Of a DNA stretch of 64,000 nt, positions 44,231 to 57,780 are shown piece by piece. A program made the translations under genes and the position numbers. The notes beneath the pieces were generated by a model. It saw nothing but the letters and a program-made list of their open reading frames with translations. It made no database searches and was not told the DNA's origin. The number at the start of each line of letters is the position of its first letter. The stretch's first letter is position 1. Origin of the DNA: Agapanthus africanus (Eukaryota; Streptophyta; Magnoliopsida; Asparagales; Amaryllidaceae). The stretch lies in assembly GCA_030015575.1 (NCBI GenBank), contig CM057339.1, positions 695,156,761 to 695,220,760 of the forward strand. The letters run 5' to 3'.

Positions 44231-47200
44231 AATCAGAATTCGAAGCAAGTTGTGGTTTCGGCTTCAGGTGTGTTTATGATTGAAAACTGTCTATCAATCA
44301 ACTCTACTTCCTGGGTATTGGATACCAGATCAGGATCTCATATCTATAATTCATTGCAGGCACTGAGAAACCGTAGAGTTTTGAAAGCGGGTGATATGAC
44401 CCTCAGGATTGCTAGCGGTGCGAGCGTGGATGCGGTGTCCGTAGGGGAATATTACTTACTATTGACAGGTGGACATTTTTTGGTTTTGCGCAACAGTTTT
44501 GATGTACCTAGTTTGATTTGTAATATCATTTCAGTATCTTTATTATCTAAAGAAGGTTATGACTTTACATTTGTAAGCGATGTCGTAAACATCTACATTA
44601 ATCATGGTTTGATTGGGTCGGGTACACTAAAAAATAGTATATATGTATTAAACCAACACCAAGTTTTCAACGTCCATAACACACTTAAAAAAAGTCTCTA
44701 GAATTAAATCAAGCTTTCTTATGGCATTGTAGACTGGGTCACATCAATGAAACACGGTTGACGAAGTTATATAAAGAGGGATATTTGGATCCGTTCGAAT
44801 ATCACTCTTATGCAATTTGTCAACCATATCTCAAAGGAAAGATGACAAAGTCTCCGTTCACTGGACACGGAGTAAGCGAGCGAGCTCTTAGGACTTATAT
44901 ACAATGACGTGTGTGGTCCAATGTTTACACATGCAAGAAGTGGTTATTCCTATTTCATTACTTTTACGGATAATTTCTCTAGGTATGGACATGTATTCTT
45001 GATGAAACATAAATCCGAGGCCTTTGAGAAATTCTGGGAATACAAGAATGAAGTGGAAAAACAAATCGGCAAAAGTATCAAGACACTTAGATCTGATCGA
45101 GGTTGCGAATACTTAAGTGCCGAGTTCCTGGGTTACTTAAAAGAGAATGAAATTCTCTCTCAGCTTACTTTTCCATACACACTACAACACAACGGTGTAT
45201 CGGAAAAGCGGAACCGAACCTTATTGGATTTGGTACATTCCATGATGAGTAACGCTGAGTTGCCGCGATCCTTCTGGGATTATGCACTTGAATCAGCTGC
45301 ATATTTTTTTAACAAGATTCCTACCAAGACTGTGCCTACCACAACATATCAGATGTGGAGTGGGAAGAAACCCTATCTTCATTATCTGAAGATATGGAGA
45401 TGTCCAGCTTTTGTAAAAAACCAGCATGCAGACAAGCTCGAGGAACGCTCAGTACTGTATAAGTTTGTGGGATACCCAAAGAACTCCAAGGGTATCTTTT
45501 CTATTACGCAGAGGAACAAAAGTTTTTTGTTTCTCGTCATTCCCAGTTCTTGGAAACTCAATTTTTAGAAAAATAGATAAATGGGAGCGCAATAGAACTG
45601 GAAGAAATTCCAGAACCACAAGCTTTTACTGAAAGTATGTTAGAACCAAAAGTTTCAAAAGAACCGGACATCCCCACGCCACTCCGCAAGACTAGTAGGC
45701 AGTCTCATCCGACCGAGAAATACTACGGTTTTCTCATAGACGGGGATAGAGAAGATTTCATCCTTGACGATGATGAGCCAACTAGCTTTCAACAAGACAT
45801 TTAGAGCAGAGACTCGGTAAAATGTCTGGAAGCAATGCGGACCGAAATGGAGTTCATGTACACCAACAAAGTATAGACTTTGGACATTGCTCCAGAAGGG
45901 ATAAAACCCGTATGCTGCAAATGGATCTTCAGAAATAAGATTGGTGTAGATGGAAAGGTTAAAACCTATAAGGCTAGATTTGTTGCAAAATGATTTCGTC
46001 AAAAGCCTGGTTTGGACTATGATGAAACAATTTCTCCAATGGCTATGCTCAAATCCATTCGGATCATTCTTGCCATTGCTGCCTTCCACGATTATGAGAT
46101 TTGGCAGATGGACGTAAATACCGCTTTTCTAAATAGAAATTTGGAAGAGTGCGTCTATATGGATTAGCCAGAGGGTTTCATTCAGAGTGGGAGCAGCGGG
46201 AAAGTGTGCAAGTTGTTTAAGTCCATTTATGGATTAAAGCGAGCATCGTGGAGTTGGAACATCTGTTTTGATGAGACGGTTAAAGAATTTGACTTTATCA
46301 AAAATCCAGATGAACCATGCTTCTATAGTAGATTGTAGCGAGAACCATGGTATTCCTCATCTTGTATGTGGATGAAATTCTGCTGATAGCAAATGATATT
46401 CTTATACTACATTCAATCAAATGATTCTTGTCACAAAGGTTCTCCATGAATGACCTGGGTGATGCTTCCTATACTCTGGGGATCCAGATCTATCGTGATA
46501 TATCTAAGAGGTTTATGGGACTTTCACAGTCCAGGTACATCTACACCATACTGAAAAGATCAGCATAGAGGATTCAAAGTGCGGTAATCTGCCGGCTTGT
46601 CACGGAATCACCCTTTCCAAAGAGATGTCTCCCAAGAATGATTTGGAAATAGATTGCATGTCTATTATACCCTACACTTTTGGAGTAGGCTCTATAATGT
46701 ATGCAATGTTGTGTACCAGACCAGATGTTGCTTACGCACTAAGCGTGGTAAGCCGGTATCAGTCAAACCCTGGGGAGAAACACTGGATAGCAGTAAAAAA
46801 CATTCTCAAGTACCTGAGAAGGCTAAGGAGATGTTCTTAGTGTACGACGGCAAAGACCTCCAGATCGAGGCCTTCGCTGACTCCAGCTTCCAGAGTGAAA
46901 AGGATGACTTCAAGTCCATGTCGGGTTATGTATTTACCCTTAATGGAGGGGAGTTCTGTTGGAAGTGCTCCAAGCAGGACACCGTTGCTGACTCGACGAT
47001 GGAAGCGGAGTTTATTGCTGCATGTGACGCCGCAAAAGAAGCATTCTGGATAAGGAAGTTCTTAACTAAACTTCAAGTGGTTCCGTCCAATGTTGATCCA
47101 ATACCTCTGTATTGTGACAACAACGGGGCTATAGCTTTAGCAAAGGAACCTAGGTCCCATCAGAAATCCAGACATATCTTGAGGTGGTATCACCTGATCA

Positions 47201-47350
47201 GGGAGATCGTGGATCGCCAGGAGATTGAGGTGCGGAGAGTAAATACGGAGAAAAACAATGCAGATCCACTCACAAAGGCCATCCCTCAAACGCAGTTCGA
47301 GAGGCTATTCAAGATGATAGGTCTGCGATATGCAAACACATGGCTTTAGT
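44231..47350 (+). pseudogene. ANG4 pol region (protease, integrase, RT, RNase H), broken
   Basis: Protease signature WVLDTRSGSHIY near 44310; integrase zinc-binding and core region about 44720-45570; reverse transcriptase about 45800-46560; RNase H about 46850-47349 with the conserved end ADSTMEAEFIAACDAAKEA. The order is that of Ty1/copia. It is much more damaged than the same region in ANG2 or ANG5, with about ten breaks, in line with the loss of most of its 5' LTR. Confidence 0.85.
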
Positions 47351-47363
47351 GCAAGTGGGAGAT

Positions 47364-49345
47364 TGTTAGTGATATATGCCCTAGAGGCCATTATTGTAAA
47401 TTACTAGTTTGGATATCACATTTTGGAAGCTTGGGATATACACAGATATTATAAGAGTCTTTCTCAATATTGTAGTATGCTACTTGGTTTATTTCTATCT
47501 TAATATGTGTATATGTTTCTTTTAACGTATTGCTAATACATATTGGTAGAGCCCTTATAATCTTTGCTTGACTACCGGCGTTGTGATGGCAGTCACACTA
47601 GTGGGGGCTGGGCAGTCTATAAGCACATCCTTATACAGGTCTCTAGTCGTAGGATTATCGAGACAGGGCATCGATACTCCAGAGTAGACTAGTGTATACG
47701 CTTCTCATCCCAGCAGGGGAGATGGTCTGTCTTATAACCATTAGTATGTCATAATGGAGATAGTATGCAGGTGCTCATCGGGTTATGAGTACAATGGACA
47801 GGACTCGTGAGGAACTGCTGGTTTGTACTATGCCAATTGTCAGGTAGTAGTTCCCAGGTGACATGAGTACATCATAGTCCGTTGACTTGACATCGCTACA
47901 TCGCCTCGAGTGTGTTCCTACTGTTCTTAGATTACTACCCTACCACGGCTTATAGGAATCGTGCAAACAGGTAGTAGTTGTGTGCATTCCCGAAGCACTT
48001 AGAGGCAGTCGTGGTTAGATAGGATTCGTCTCTCCCGGTATTGGTGGTTGATATCGCGCTGTGTTCAGAAAGCCATTACACAAATTCCCTGGCCAGGGCA
48101 AGTGAGATTTACTGGTAGGTACTCCAGTAGTTTCTCAGGGTGTTTTGGCCTCTACTCTGGCACGACTTATTGCGCCATTAGGGGTCTGACGACTACCGCC
48201 CCCTAAGCCCAATATGCGATACTCTTAGACGAACAGACCAGACTGTATGAAGATTGTCACAGATAGGCTCAGTAGGAGTTCGGATGAGTTTTCTCATTGG
48301 CCTTCTTATCGACAGATACCTGGATAGCCGTTACGTGCAGCTAGTACCGCTGATGTACTTGTGGTTAAACCCACTGCCAGCGTACTGTCGAGTGTTTAGA
48401 GTCCCACACAGAGGGTTTCCCTACTTCGGACGAAACGATATAGAGATCGTATGGTTTTACGACAGGGTTCAAACATATACGTGTATTTGTGCACGGATCA
48501 TGTTCGGACGGATAATACTAGTGAGCTTTAGTTTAAGCCGGATCCTAATATTAGATTATTGGATTAGTTTCGTCTTTTTGTATTCGTATTTTTCGGAATA
48601 CAGATACGGGTATGTATATATGGTGAGGGGTATTCTTTTAATTTTTGCAAGAATTCTTCTAGAAGAAGACACCTCATTTCTTGCATAACTATTTAGATTA
48701 AATGGTTAATAAGGTGGAGGCATGGGATGTGGATTTTCATTAAATGAAGCATGGCTACTTGGGGTGACTCATAAGGTGACTCATCTAGTGACTATTGAAA
48801 CATGCTTGATATTTTCATTTGTGAATTATTGTATGCTTCATTCATCACAAGACTTAGCCATATTCATTTCATTATTATCTTCAACCCTCTCTCTCTTCAA
48901 GAGCTCTCTTCTTCTTCCTCAAACCCTAATTGTCAGTGTGTTGAGAAACCTAGGATTCTTAAGACTAAACAATCCATAATCACTCTCTACATCTTCTATG
49001 CTACTTAGATTAGTATACTAGGTACCTTAATTACCTCATTTTAGAGGTAGGTGCTCAAAGTAGTCACTCTCGGGTGGATCATCTTTGACTCGAGGAGGCC
49101 GACGAGGAGGTACGATCTGTACACTCTTCAAGGAGCTCAAGAAGAGGAGGAGGAGTACAAGAACCAAAGTACTTAGTACACGGAGGTATAACTTTCTTAC
49201 GTAGTAGTTAAACCTCATAGTAGTTTAGCTAGTTAGGGTTTAGTATCGATTCTGGAGTTTAGTCGGTGTTAGGAAGCCCGTAAAAATTGTTTTTTGCTTA
49301 TTCCTCCTCCCAGCGAACCCGCAGGGTGCGTGACATCGACTTACA
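47364..49345 (+). repeat. ANG4 3' LTR (1.98 kb)
   Basis: It begins TGTTAGTGATATATGCCC after the polypurine tract (GTGGGAGA) and ends CATCGACTTACA. The core ATGCCCTAGAGGC is shared with BARE/Angela LTR starts as I know them. Small frames inside it are not conserved in the sister LTRs. Confidence 0.9.
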
Positions 49346-51131
49346 GTTGTGCAAAGCGGCTAATTTTATGACTTCTATAAGCTGGCCCATTATCCGAGAT
49401 AATTCATCGCGGAGTGCCGAACCGATAGATGACATGTGTCCTGAAGAAATCGAGGATATTCTCCGTCTTCACCTCCCTTAGTGGTACTGCTTCTGCCCAC
49501 TCAGAAAAGTAGTCATTTATTGCCAGTGTGAACCGATGTCTTTTGGACGATACTGGTTCAATGTGGCCAATTATATTGGTTCCTCACATTTCAAACGGCT
49601 AGCTAGCCACCGTTGGGTGTAGTGAATTTGGGTGTTGATGGATGAAGTCCCCGTGAATTTGGCACGTATGACATTGTTTCGCATATTCGAGACAGCCCCG
49701 AATCATCATGGGCCAATAGTAACCCATTTTTTTATCTTCAGTTTCATCTTTGGCCCAGTTTGATGAGAACCGTAATGTCCGTCGTGAATTTCTTGAACGA
49801 ATCTTTTCGCTTCTTCTGGTCACAGGAATCTTAGCCATAAGCAGTCTAAAGATCTCTTATATAGAGTATCATTGACGAAGATGAAGGACAGAGCTCGTTT
49901 CATGAGCTGATATCTAGACGATGTATTTTTAAGCGTTCGTCGGGATTTGAAGTAGTCTATGAAGACTTCCCTCTAATCCTTGACCTTTTCTTCGTCCTCT
50001 ATTTGAAAGGCTACTTATTCGGTCGCTTCTTTTCCTTCGAATAACTATGTTAAGTCTTCCGAAGATATATCTGTTGGCGGAAGAACCCAACGGCTTTGCA
50101 CGATGATCCTTACGTCATCGAGGTCTTCATCGTCCTATTCCTTAACTAATTTGGCTAATGCATCTACCTTGTTGTTTTCTGCGAGCGGTATACTCTCTAG
50201 GATGTAGGAGGGGATTTATGTCAGCAGTCGTTGTACTCATTCGCCGTACTTTATCAGCTCTGGCTTGCATGTCTGATAGTCGCCATTTACTTGGCTAACG
50301 ATCAGCTGGGAGTCTCCATATATAAGGAGGTCTTTGATTCCCATGTCGATAGCGATCTCGAGACCTGCTATCAAAGCTTCATATTCAGCTTCGTTATTAG
50401 TCCTTGGCTCCATTAAGGAAAGAGCGTAACACAATATCCCTCCTTACGGAGTCACGAAGATAAGGCCCACCCCGGCTTTGATCATGGGGGTGTTTTTCTT
50501 TCGCCTCTTCATGGAAGACGATCCATCGAAGTAGAGTTCCCATTGGGAATCATTTTCTTCTTTCTCTCCTTCGATCGTGTCGAACACATGTTCATCTAGC
50601 AACTCACAATTTAAGGGGGAGTCGGCTGGTATCGGATGCTCCGCAAGAAAGTCGGCAGTGGCATGGCCTTTCACTGTTTTGAGGGGTCGATACGTTATCG
50701 AGAACTCCATCAGGAAGATGGCCCATTTGGCAAGCCTTCCTGTTAATATGGCCCTTGACATCAGATATTTGAGAGGATCCACCTTTGATATGAGATGGAC
50801 CTCATGTGACAAGGCTTAATGTCTAAGCTTCATTATTGCGAAGATCAGTGCCAGGCAGTGCTTTCGATCGGGAATAGTTATTTTCTTCCCCCAAAAGAAC
50901 ACGACTCAAATAGGATAGAGATCTCTCCTTTCCCTGATCGTTCTCTTGTGCCCATAGCATACCTAGAGAATCTTCAAGGGCAGTCGTATATAGGATAAGG
51001 GGTTTTCCCTTAACCGGAGCGGTCAATATCGGCGGAGTTTGCAGGTATTGTTTGATTTCGTCTAGTGCATTTTGGAACTTTTGATCCCAGATGAACGGGG
51101 TCCCCTTCTTCATTAGATGACTATAGGGACG
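49346..51131 (-). pseudogene. TAT2: Tat-lineage Ty3/gypsy pol fragment
   Basis: Read leftward on the minus strand: the end of RT with RNase H (FIWDQKFQNALDEIKQYLQTPP; LLGEENNYS), then a second, archaeal-type RNase H (ELYFDGSSS; RTNNEAEYEALIAGLEIA; GDSQLIVSQVNGDYQ), then the integrase zinc-binding region (CLEYAKQCHTCQIHGDFIH) and the start of the integrase core (RFTLAINDYFSEWAEAVPL; ISDNGPAY). The two RNase H modules in a row identify the Tat lineage. The left end is cut by ANG4 and the right end by LARD-D. There are roughly eight or more breaks, so it is an old fossil. Confidence 0.8.
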
Positions 51132-53302
51132 TGTCACGACCCGAAAAGTACCGAGCATGACTGGCACTTTAATTATGAAACGTCTCGAGGCGTACGTAAT
51201 CTAAGTAAGCTAAAACCCAGAAATCAAAACCCATAAAGCAGTAGAGTGAAGGAAAAAACAATTTAAAGCAAGTAGTTTAATAACATAAGTCGAAGTATTG
51301 CATCTTTAAAAACCTTAAGTCTTTTGTAAAAATTTCGGCAGAGTTTCCTTTGTAAATACTGACCCCAAACGGGTACAAGCCTGATAAAGCAAATATAATG
51401 AATAAAGGCATCCCTAAGCGGGAGCTAGCTCTTCGCCAACTGGGGTACAAAACCACACAATGCAATATAATATACAACGCCGAAAGGCGAGGATCAAACT
51501 CAAGATAAAAATCCAACATCATCAAGAAAACCAGAGGAAAACAATAATAATACAGCGCGCGACTCTATGGTAGAAAGAATATACACTGGACATCTATCTC
51601 TATTAAATATACAAGTCTGGTTGATGGAGTTTTTCTAGATACAACTGAAATAACAAATATACAATGGTGGTCATGATGCAAGTGAACCCACCTACCAAGC
51701 AATCACCCAGAAGGAACAGTGTGCCAGCAAAGCCGCAACGAAACCTGTACGGAAAAACCTGCAAGGAACTGTGGCACAACGGGGGTGAGTTGCCAACTCG
51801 TGAGTAGAAAACATCATAGAGCAGAAATCGCATGTATGACGCATCCTAGGTTATATCAAGTAATATCCTCAAATAATATCCTGATCGATCTACATATAAG
51901 TGCAATACTACATGCTCGAGTCAGTGCCTCAGATAGCAACATATCAGATATATGATGTATGAATGCATTACGAATGGAAAAAGAATACATCATGAGTGAG
52001 ATCAGTGTCAAGCATCGACACAAAACATGAATCTCGATATCTCAATATCTCAGGCTCCGGCTATCTGGACTGGCCTATATCATCAAATCTTAATATCTCA
52101 GTGTCTCAAATCTCAATATCTTAATATCTCAGGCTCTGGCTATCCGGGCTGTCCTGTATCATCAAATCTCACGACCACGAACGGTATCCTCCGGATATCC
52201 GCGGTGCCAAACAATCACCGGTAGGCAGTCTTCCCCTGCCAGGCTCATCATCTACAACTCTAGCTTATTTCCCCGGGGTATTTTACCGGGCCCACCATGT
52301 ATCCGAGACGGTTCATCCTACTCCTCGAATCGGGTCTCGAAAACCAATAACAGATAACATATGTATAAGCATGCAATGCGATGAAACAACTTGAATATAC
52401 AGAAAACGATATGATAACAGCAACACTGAAGAATAAACCTACCCAATATACGAATCATACAATTTGGTATTTAAAATACTCACAATCCTCCACTTTTGAA
52501 AACTAGTGTGACTCGAGTCCAGTCAAAAGGGTAAGGAAATCCACCAAAGTCTAAGTCGATCAATATATTTCTAGTAGTCGGTGATCTCGCCTCGATTGTA
52601 TCACGTACGATACAATATATATAATATGACATCCTCGAGTCAAGAGTGTGAATCTATCATCATAATTATGTCTCGTACAGTAAATCTATCGTACGGCATC
52701 CAAAATCTGGGTACGGGTTAAATATCACATTTATCTCATTATTCATCTTGTATCCTTATCATCACATATCGTGAACATGAGGTACCGATCTAAGTCTAGT
52801 ACACTACTAATATCATCAACATAAATGTACGCGTATGTGTGAAAACACATCGCCTAAAGATCCGCTATAATATCATGTCGTATCTCCTAATACGAACCAA
52901 ATCACATCACCGATCTCATGGCACCATGCCCAATCTCATCTACTCATTTCCAAATACCACATACCATCTCAACATCCATACATGTGTATATGAATATGTA
53001 TATGCATAGTCCAATTCCCATGCGTATATATATATATACACATCCCCATATACTCACAAGAAAGTAAATGTATGCGAATGTGTGTTTGCGTGTATGCAAA
53101 TCTTTACTCTAGGGTTTCATGACTAAGAAATCTACTAAAGTCCTTTCTTCAATTCTCGCTAACACTAAACCCATGATCTCCTAAAGCTTCCCTTTCTAAG
53201 TGTTCATATCTCTGAATAACATATAAATGTATATCTATATCACATCACATCAATTCTCACAACTTTGTGGGGGTGCTATACGCCATCCACCCGACTTTCC
53301 CC

Positions 53303-53317
53303 GTAGATATAATCTAC
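53303..53317. repeat. GTAGAT/ATCTAC hairpin in LARD-D LTR
   Basis: GTAGAT and ATCTAC arms with a 3-base loop, in the conserved block with 'gtgctatacgccatc'. On the element strand it begins right after AAAG with GTGAGTAGAT. Confidence 0.7.
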
Positions 53318-53458
53318 TCACCTTTATCTTGCTTGCTGGAGTCGATGATGCCACGCTCATCCTCGTCGTATCGAAGTCCACGTGGCGGTACCTACATATC
53401 ATATATATAGCATCGTAAACGAAATCACGCACGAAAACCAAAACGGCACACGAATCGT

Positions 53459-53478
53459 ACATAGGTTAAAACCTATGT
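53459..53478. repeat. AGGTT palindrome in LARD-D LTR
   Basis: Arms ACATAGGTT and AACCTATGT around AA. Compared with LARD-C, the two outer pairs are changed on both sides so that pairing is kept. Confidence 0.75.
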
Positions 53479-55849
53479 CTACGCTTGCAAGAATAACCAA
53501 ACAATCCCGATGGTTGATGTACGAACATCCAACAACCAAATACAACACCAACATCAAAACCAAGTACTAAAAATACGGAAAAACATAACCCAAAACAGCC
53601 CGAAATGTTCCCAGATTTTGACTCAGGTCAAACTAGTCAATTTTGCATATGGAGTTACTCTAGATATAGGATAACAATGCCCTGGACCAATATCAAAAGG
53701 TTCCCCTCTGACCTGGCCATAAATTGCGGCCCAAAACATTAAATCTGCGGCTTGGATTGGGGGTTAGGGTCCAGGGTTTTGGGTATAGGTCCTAGGTTGC
53801 CTGCACATCTCATGGTCAAGGGAACTTCTTTTACCAAGGTCTCGAGTCATCCTAGATCTCTAAATACCAATTTCCAGTTCATTAAAAGCCGTAAAACAAT
53901 TTCAACAACTAAGTAAAACTCTTCCAGATTTTCCTCAGGTGACAATTGGGACATTTTGCATACAGCAGGGGTCTAATTTACTGGAGATGGAGCTACAGAA
54001 CAAATACGAACCAACAAGCAATAGGTCTGGCCGCAAATTGCGGCCAAGGTGAGTGATTAGGGGCTAGGGTTTCAATGGAGGGTCCTAAGTTGCCATGCAT
54101 GTATCTCAGTGTTTGCTAAATAATTTTTCAGGTCCCTGAGTGTTGGCAGATTTCCAATTATCATCATATTTTCATATTTTTCCGTTGTCGGGGTTTCTAA
54201 GTTCGTATTCCGGGGTTTATTCTATGGTTTCAGTCCAAGATACAATCCCTACAGGGGTCATAAGGTCTCTACTAACCTCAATTACACTTCACAATTCAAA
54301 ATTTCTCAAAACCTTCATCTAGAAATTTCTAGGTTGACAAAACCACTCGATATCGATACTAACATATATGGATGCCTAAGGAATTTAAATACTATTCTAA
54401 AGGTGCAAAAATTACCTCAATTGGCAACTCAAGAAAATTCTTGAGTTGCCCAAATTCCTCAAAATTTGTTTTTTCTTGGTACAATGTGCCTCCTTTGAGT
54501 TTGTGCATGCTTTTTGTGAAATGGAGATGGGGTTTTGGGTTTGTTTTGGGGGTGTTTTGAGGCTTGAAGTGGAGGAGGGTGATGTGGGCTGCCATGGGTG
54601 AAGAGGGAGAAGAGATGGTGAAGAGATGAAGAGAGAAACAATGAGTCATGACTATGGTTTGACCCCTCACCATCTCTCTCTCTACAAGCATGCATCTTAT
54701 CATGATTGTGTCCCTTCTCTCTCTCCAAATCATGATGATACCTTTTCCCCCTTTTTTTTCTTTTCCTTTTCTTTTCTTTTCTCTAAATAGAAACCAAAAC
54801 AAAACAAGAAAGCCATGTAGAAAAATGTAACACATGTGTAAAAATGATATGGTGTATGTCATGTGCACAAAACACGCTTAATGCGCGATTAGCGATATTT
54901 AATCGCGATTAGCGCTAAAATTGTGCAAAATAAATCATAGAATTTCATAATTCGCCTAATTCATATAAAACACCCTCATCTCAGTAATTTCTATAATTTT
55001 CCAAATATTTTCCACTTTATCGGTATTTAATTATACCGCATCATTAAAATATTCCTATTATTTATTATTTAATTATAAAATTCCCAAAAATAATATTTTA
55101 TTTTTCTAAAATGTTACAATCTTTCCCCCTTAAAAAAATTCGGTCCCCGAATTTAAATTTTAAACCCCTCAATTACTAAAACATTTCAGTAAAAAGATCA
55201 TGTCGTCGGGGCTCCGAAGTCATAAATACATAAAAACACATCGCAGCGCAATGTATGCGCGTGAAAAATGAGTATATAATCAAAAATCAAAACTCTCTCA
55301 AGTATCCCGCAATCATCGGAGTCATGGTGAAGACACAAAAATCACAATCCAATACGAAATCCAGCATGATATACATCAAAACTATAACATGTACATAGTA
55401 CGCATCGTTTTAAACTTGCCAAACATCTGAAAAGAAATGCATGTCAAACTCTTTTTTTTTTCAAATCACTTCGCGATCCGCGTATCACAGCACAAGTAGC
55501 GGACGTCCATTTGTAAGAAAATAACTATATATGTATATACTCTTTGTTTATCATACGTCCAGCCGTTTTGAAAAATAATTTGGAAGGGTTTCCTTTATAA
55601 AATGTTTCGTGTCATCCCAGACACGTAGGTAAATACTGAGACTATAGATCCCTTTTGGAAATCCCTTCGATAACTATCGATGCATGCAAAATATAATCAG
55701 GTACTATCCTCGGACTAGTCCTGCTCAGCTACTATACCAATTAGTAAATATCATAAACCTCATCTCAAAGAGAAATCAAATACAAAATATGTACATGAAT
55801 GCCACGTGCGTCTGGAGCGCACGGAAATCGAAATCAATGAAATGTGTCA

Positions 55850-57780
55850 TACATGTGCACAGAAACAAATTCTAAGTGCAACGGGTGTACACGAACACCT
55901 GTCAAGGGCAACTAGTGTGCCTGACAGCCAAAACCAGGTACATCTAATATGCACGAAGAATCTCGATTGAGTGCATCCGGTGTGCATCAAAATTGCATCA
56001 AGCGCCCAAATATGCGCAAGAATCCAAATCCAGTGCACAAGGTGCACGAAAACAATATCGAATATCGCAATCGAAATCGACGGTATACAACGCATCTCAA
56101 TCCAAATCCAAATCAGGAATACCGTGGTATATAATCTCACAACCATGTGCATCAGCGTGCACAAAATCGAATCAAAATACTAAAAGTGTATGAAAACTAT
56201 GCCGAAACCATAAGTCAAATCACATGTATACCATAGGCATGAAATCAAAATCAACATCTCGAATGATATCTAATCAAAGTCAAGTGCTACTGTGGTGCAC
56301 AAAATCTCAATCATGCAAATAAATCGCTCAAAATATCAGGCATGGAATCAAAATCAACATCTCGAATGATATCTAATCAAAGTCAAGTGCTACTGCAGTG
56401 CACAAAATCTCAATCCAGTGCAACTAAGATGCACGAATGGAAATCCCAATCGAGTGCATCTGGTGAGCGCAAAACCATATCGCATATCATACGCTCAACA
56501 TGCGCGAAAATCCAAATCAAGTACATCCGTCATGCACGAATGAAGGCTAAATCAAGGGCATCGAACATGCATGAATAAAATCTAAATCAAGTACATCCAA
56601 CATGCATGAATAAAATCTAAATCAAGTGCATCCAACATGCACAAATAAATCTAAATCAAGTGCATCCGATGCGCACCAAATCCAATATTAAGCGCCTAAT
56701 ATGCGCAAAAAATCCAACCCAAGCGCGTCAGTCCGTGAAAAGTATCTAGTGCAGTAACATGCATGAAAACGAACATCAAGTGCAGGCGCGAACAAAACAC
56801 AAATCTGGTAACACAAATGCTCAATGACATAAATCGGGTGCAACCGAGGTACTGAGTATAATTCCGGTGCAACCAATGTACAAAATACCTAGCTGGTGCA
56901 ACAAATGCTCAAAATATGAATCTGGTGCATCCAGTGCACGAAATACAATACAGTGCAACAATCGCGCAAAACTACAAATATGGTGTATCAAGTGCACAAA
57001 ATACAAACTCCAGTGCATCCAGTGCACAAAATATCAAATACAGCGCATCCAGTGCACGAAATGCCGAATACAGCGCATCCAGTGCACGAAATGCTGAATA
57101 CAGCGCATCCAGTGCATGAAATGCCGAATACAGCGCATCCAGTGCACGAAATGCCGAATACAACGCATACAGTGCACCAAATGCCGAATACAGCGCATCG
57201 AGTGCACGAAATACCAAATACAGCGCATCGAGTGCACGAAATACCAAATACAGTGCATCCAGTGCACTAAATACCAAATACAGTGCATCCAGTGCACGAA
57301 ATACCAAATACAGTGCATCGAGTGCATGAAATACAATATGGTGCAACAATGCACAGTGTAAAAACCTAGTGCAACAACTGCACAAAATACAAATCGGGTG
57401 CAACAAGTGCACGGAAATGCATCAATAACTCAAATGCGTATAAAAACAACACCGAGTGTACCAAGGTGTATAAAATCCAAAAACGCATGCAACTGCATGC
57501 ACAAAACACGTACCGATGCACTGCAAGCACAGGTAAGCTATACCGAGTGAAAAAACCAAATCGAGTGCATACCACATGCACAAAAATCAAACCATCCATA
57601 TGAAATCCACGAAAACATAAACATGTGCAACCAAGGCACAAAATCAAAATCAAGTGAAATAATTACGCACAAATCATAAATCAACACAACGGTGTATAAA
57701 AACATATCTCAAGTGCAATAACTATGCACAAAAACGTAAATACCCAGTAGGTGCAGTCATGATGCACGAAAACAAGACCA
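55850..57780. repeat. GTGCA minisatellite, degenerate plus expanded
   Basis: Irregular units of about 30-35 bases, each with one or two GTGCA or GTGCAC words, span the whole zone. One block of about 100 bases is duplicated in tandem (56237-56336 and 56340-56430). The LARD-C counterpart (21920-22460) is only about 0.5 kb. Long open frames here come from the repeat period being a multiple of three. Confidence 0.8.
56981..57340. repeat. Regular 30-base tandem array
   Basis: Twelve units close to 'cagcgcatccagtgcacgaa' plus 'atgccgaata' line up exactly every 30 bases. Neighbouring units share variants (ATGCCG in the first half, ATACCA in the second), a sign of recent local duplication. Confidence 0.9.

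Larger units (their letters stand above)
41059..49345 (+). mobile_element. ANG4: Angela/BARE-type Ty1/copia element, degraded
   Basis: 5' LTR remnant 41059-41345, primer site, leader of about 2.07 kb, gag, pol, polypurine tract and complete 3' LTR 47364-49345. It is the only copy in the window that spans all parts, although its 5' LTR has lost roughly 1.7 kb. The coding region has about a dozen breaks, so it is an old, dead copy. Its right end cuts the TAT2 integrase at 49345/49346 ('gttgt' is the candidate duplication); TAT2 is not recognisable on the left side, so the left flank is rearranged. Confidence 0.85.
51132..55118 (-). repeat. LARD-D 3' LTR (3.99 kb)
   Basis: It runs from TGTCACGACCC (51132) to TGTTACA (55118). 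It is related along its length to LARD-C but diverged. It contains the GTAGAT/ATCTAC hairpin (53303-53317), the AGGTT palindrome (53459-53478) and a GGCCGCAA/TTGCGGCC hairpin near 54030. Confidence 0.85.

Noticed and set aside
48254-48688. Plus-strand frame of 144 codons in ANG4 3' LTR
   Set aside because: It is hydrophobic and looks membrane-like, but it is LTR sequence and does not stay open in the ANG1, ANG3 or ANG5 LTRs.
54392-54868. Minus-strand frame of 158 codons
   Set aside because: It lies in the LARD-D LTR. The LARD-C LTR keeps only short, different frames at that place (20522-20802, 27668-27919), and simple CT-rich sequence makes up part of it.
56867-57412. Several long overlapping open frames on both strands
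   Set aside because: They fall in the 30-base tandem array. A repeat period divisible by three without a stop stays open in several frames and gives repetitive peptides with no family match.
55850-57780. CRISPR-like array
   Set aside because: Repeats are contiguous and degenerate without unique spacers, and the context is a plant retrotransposon.
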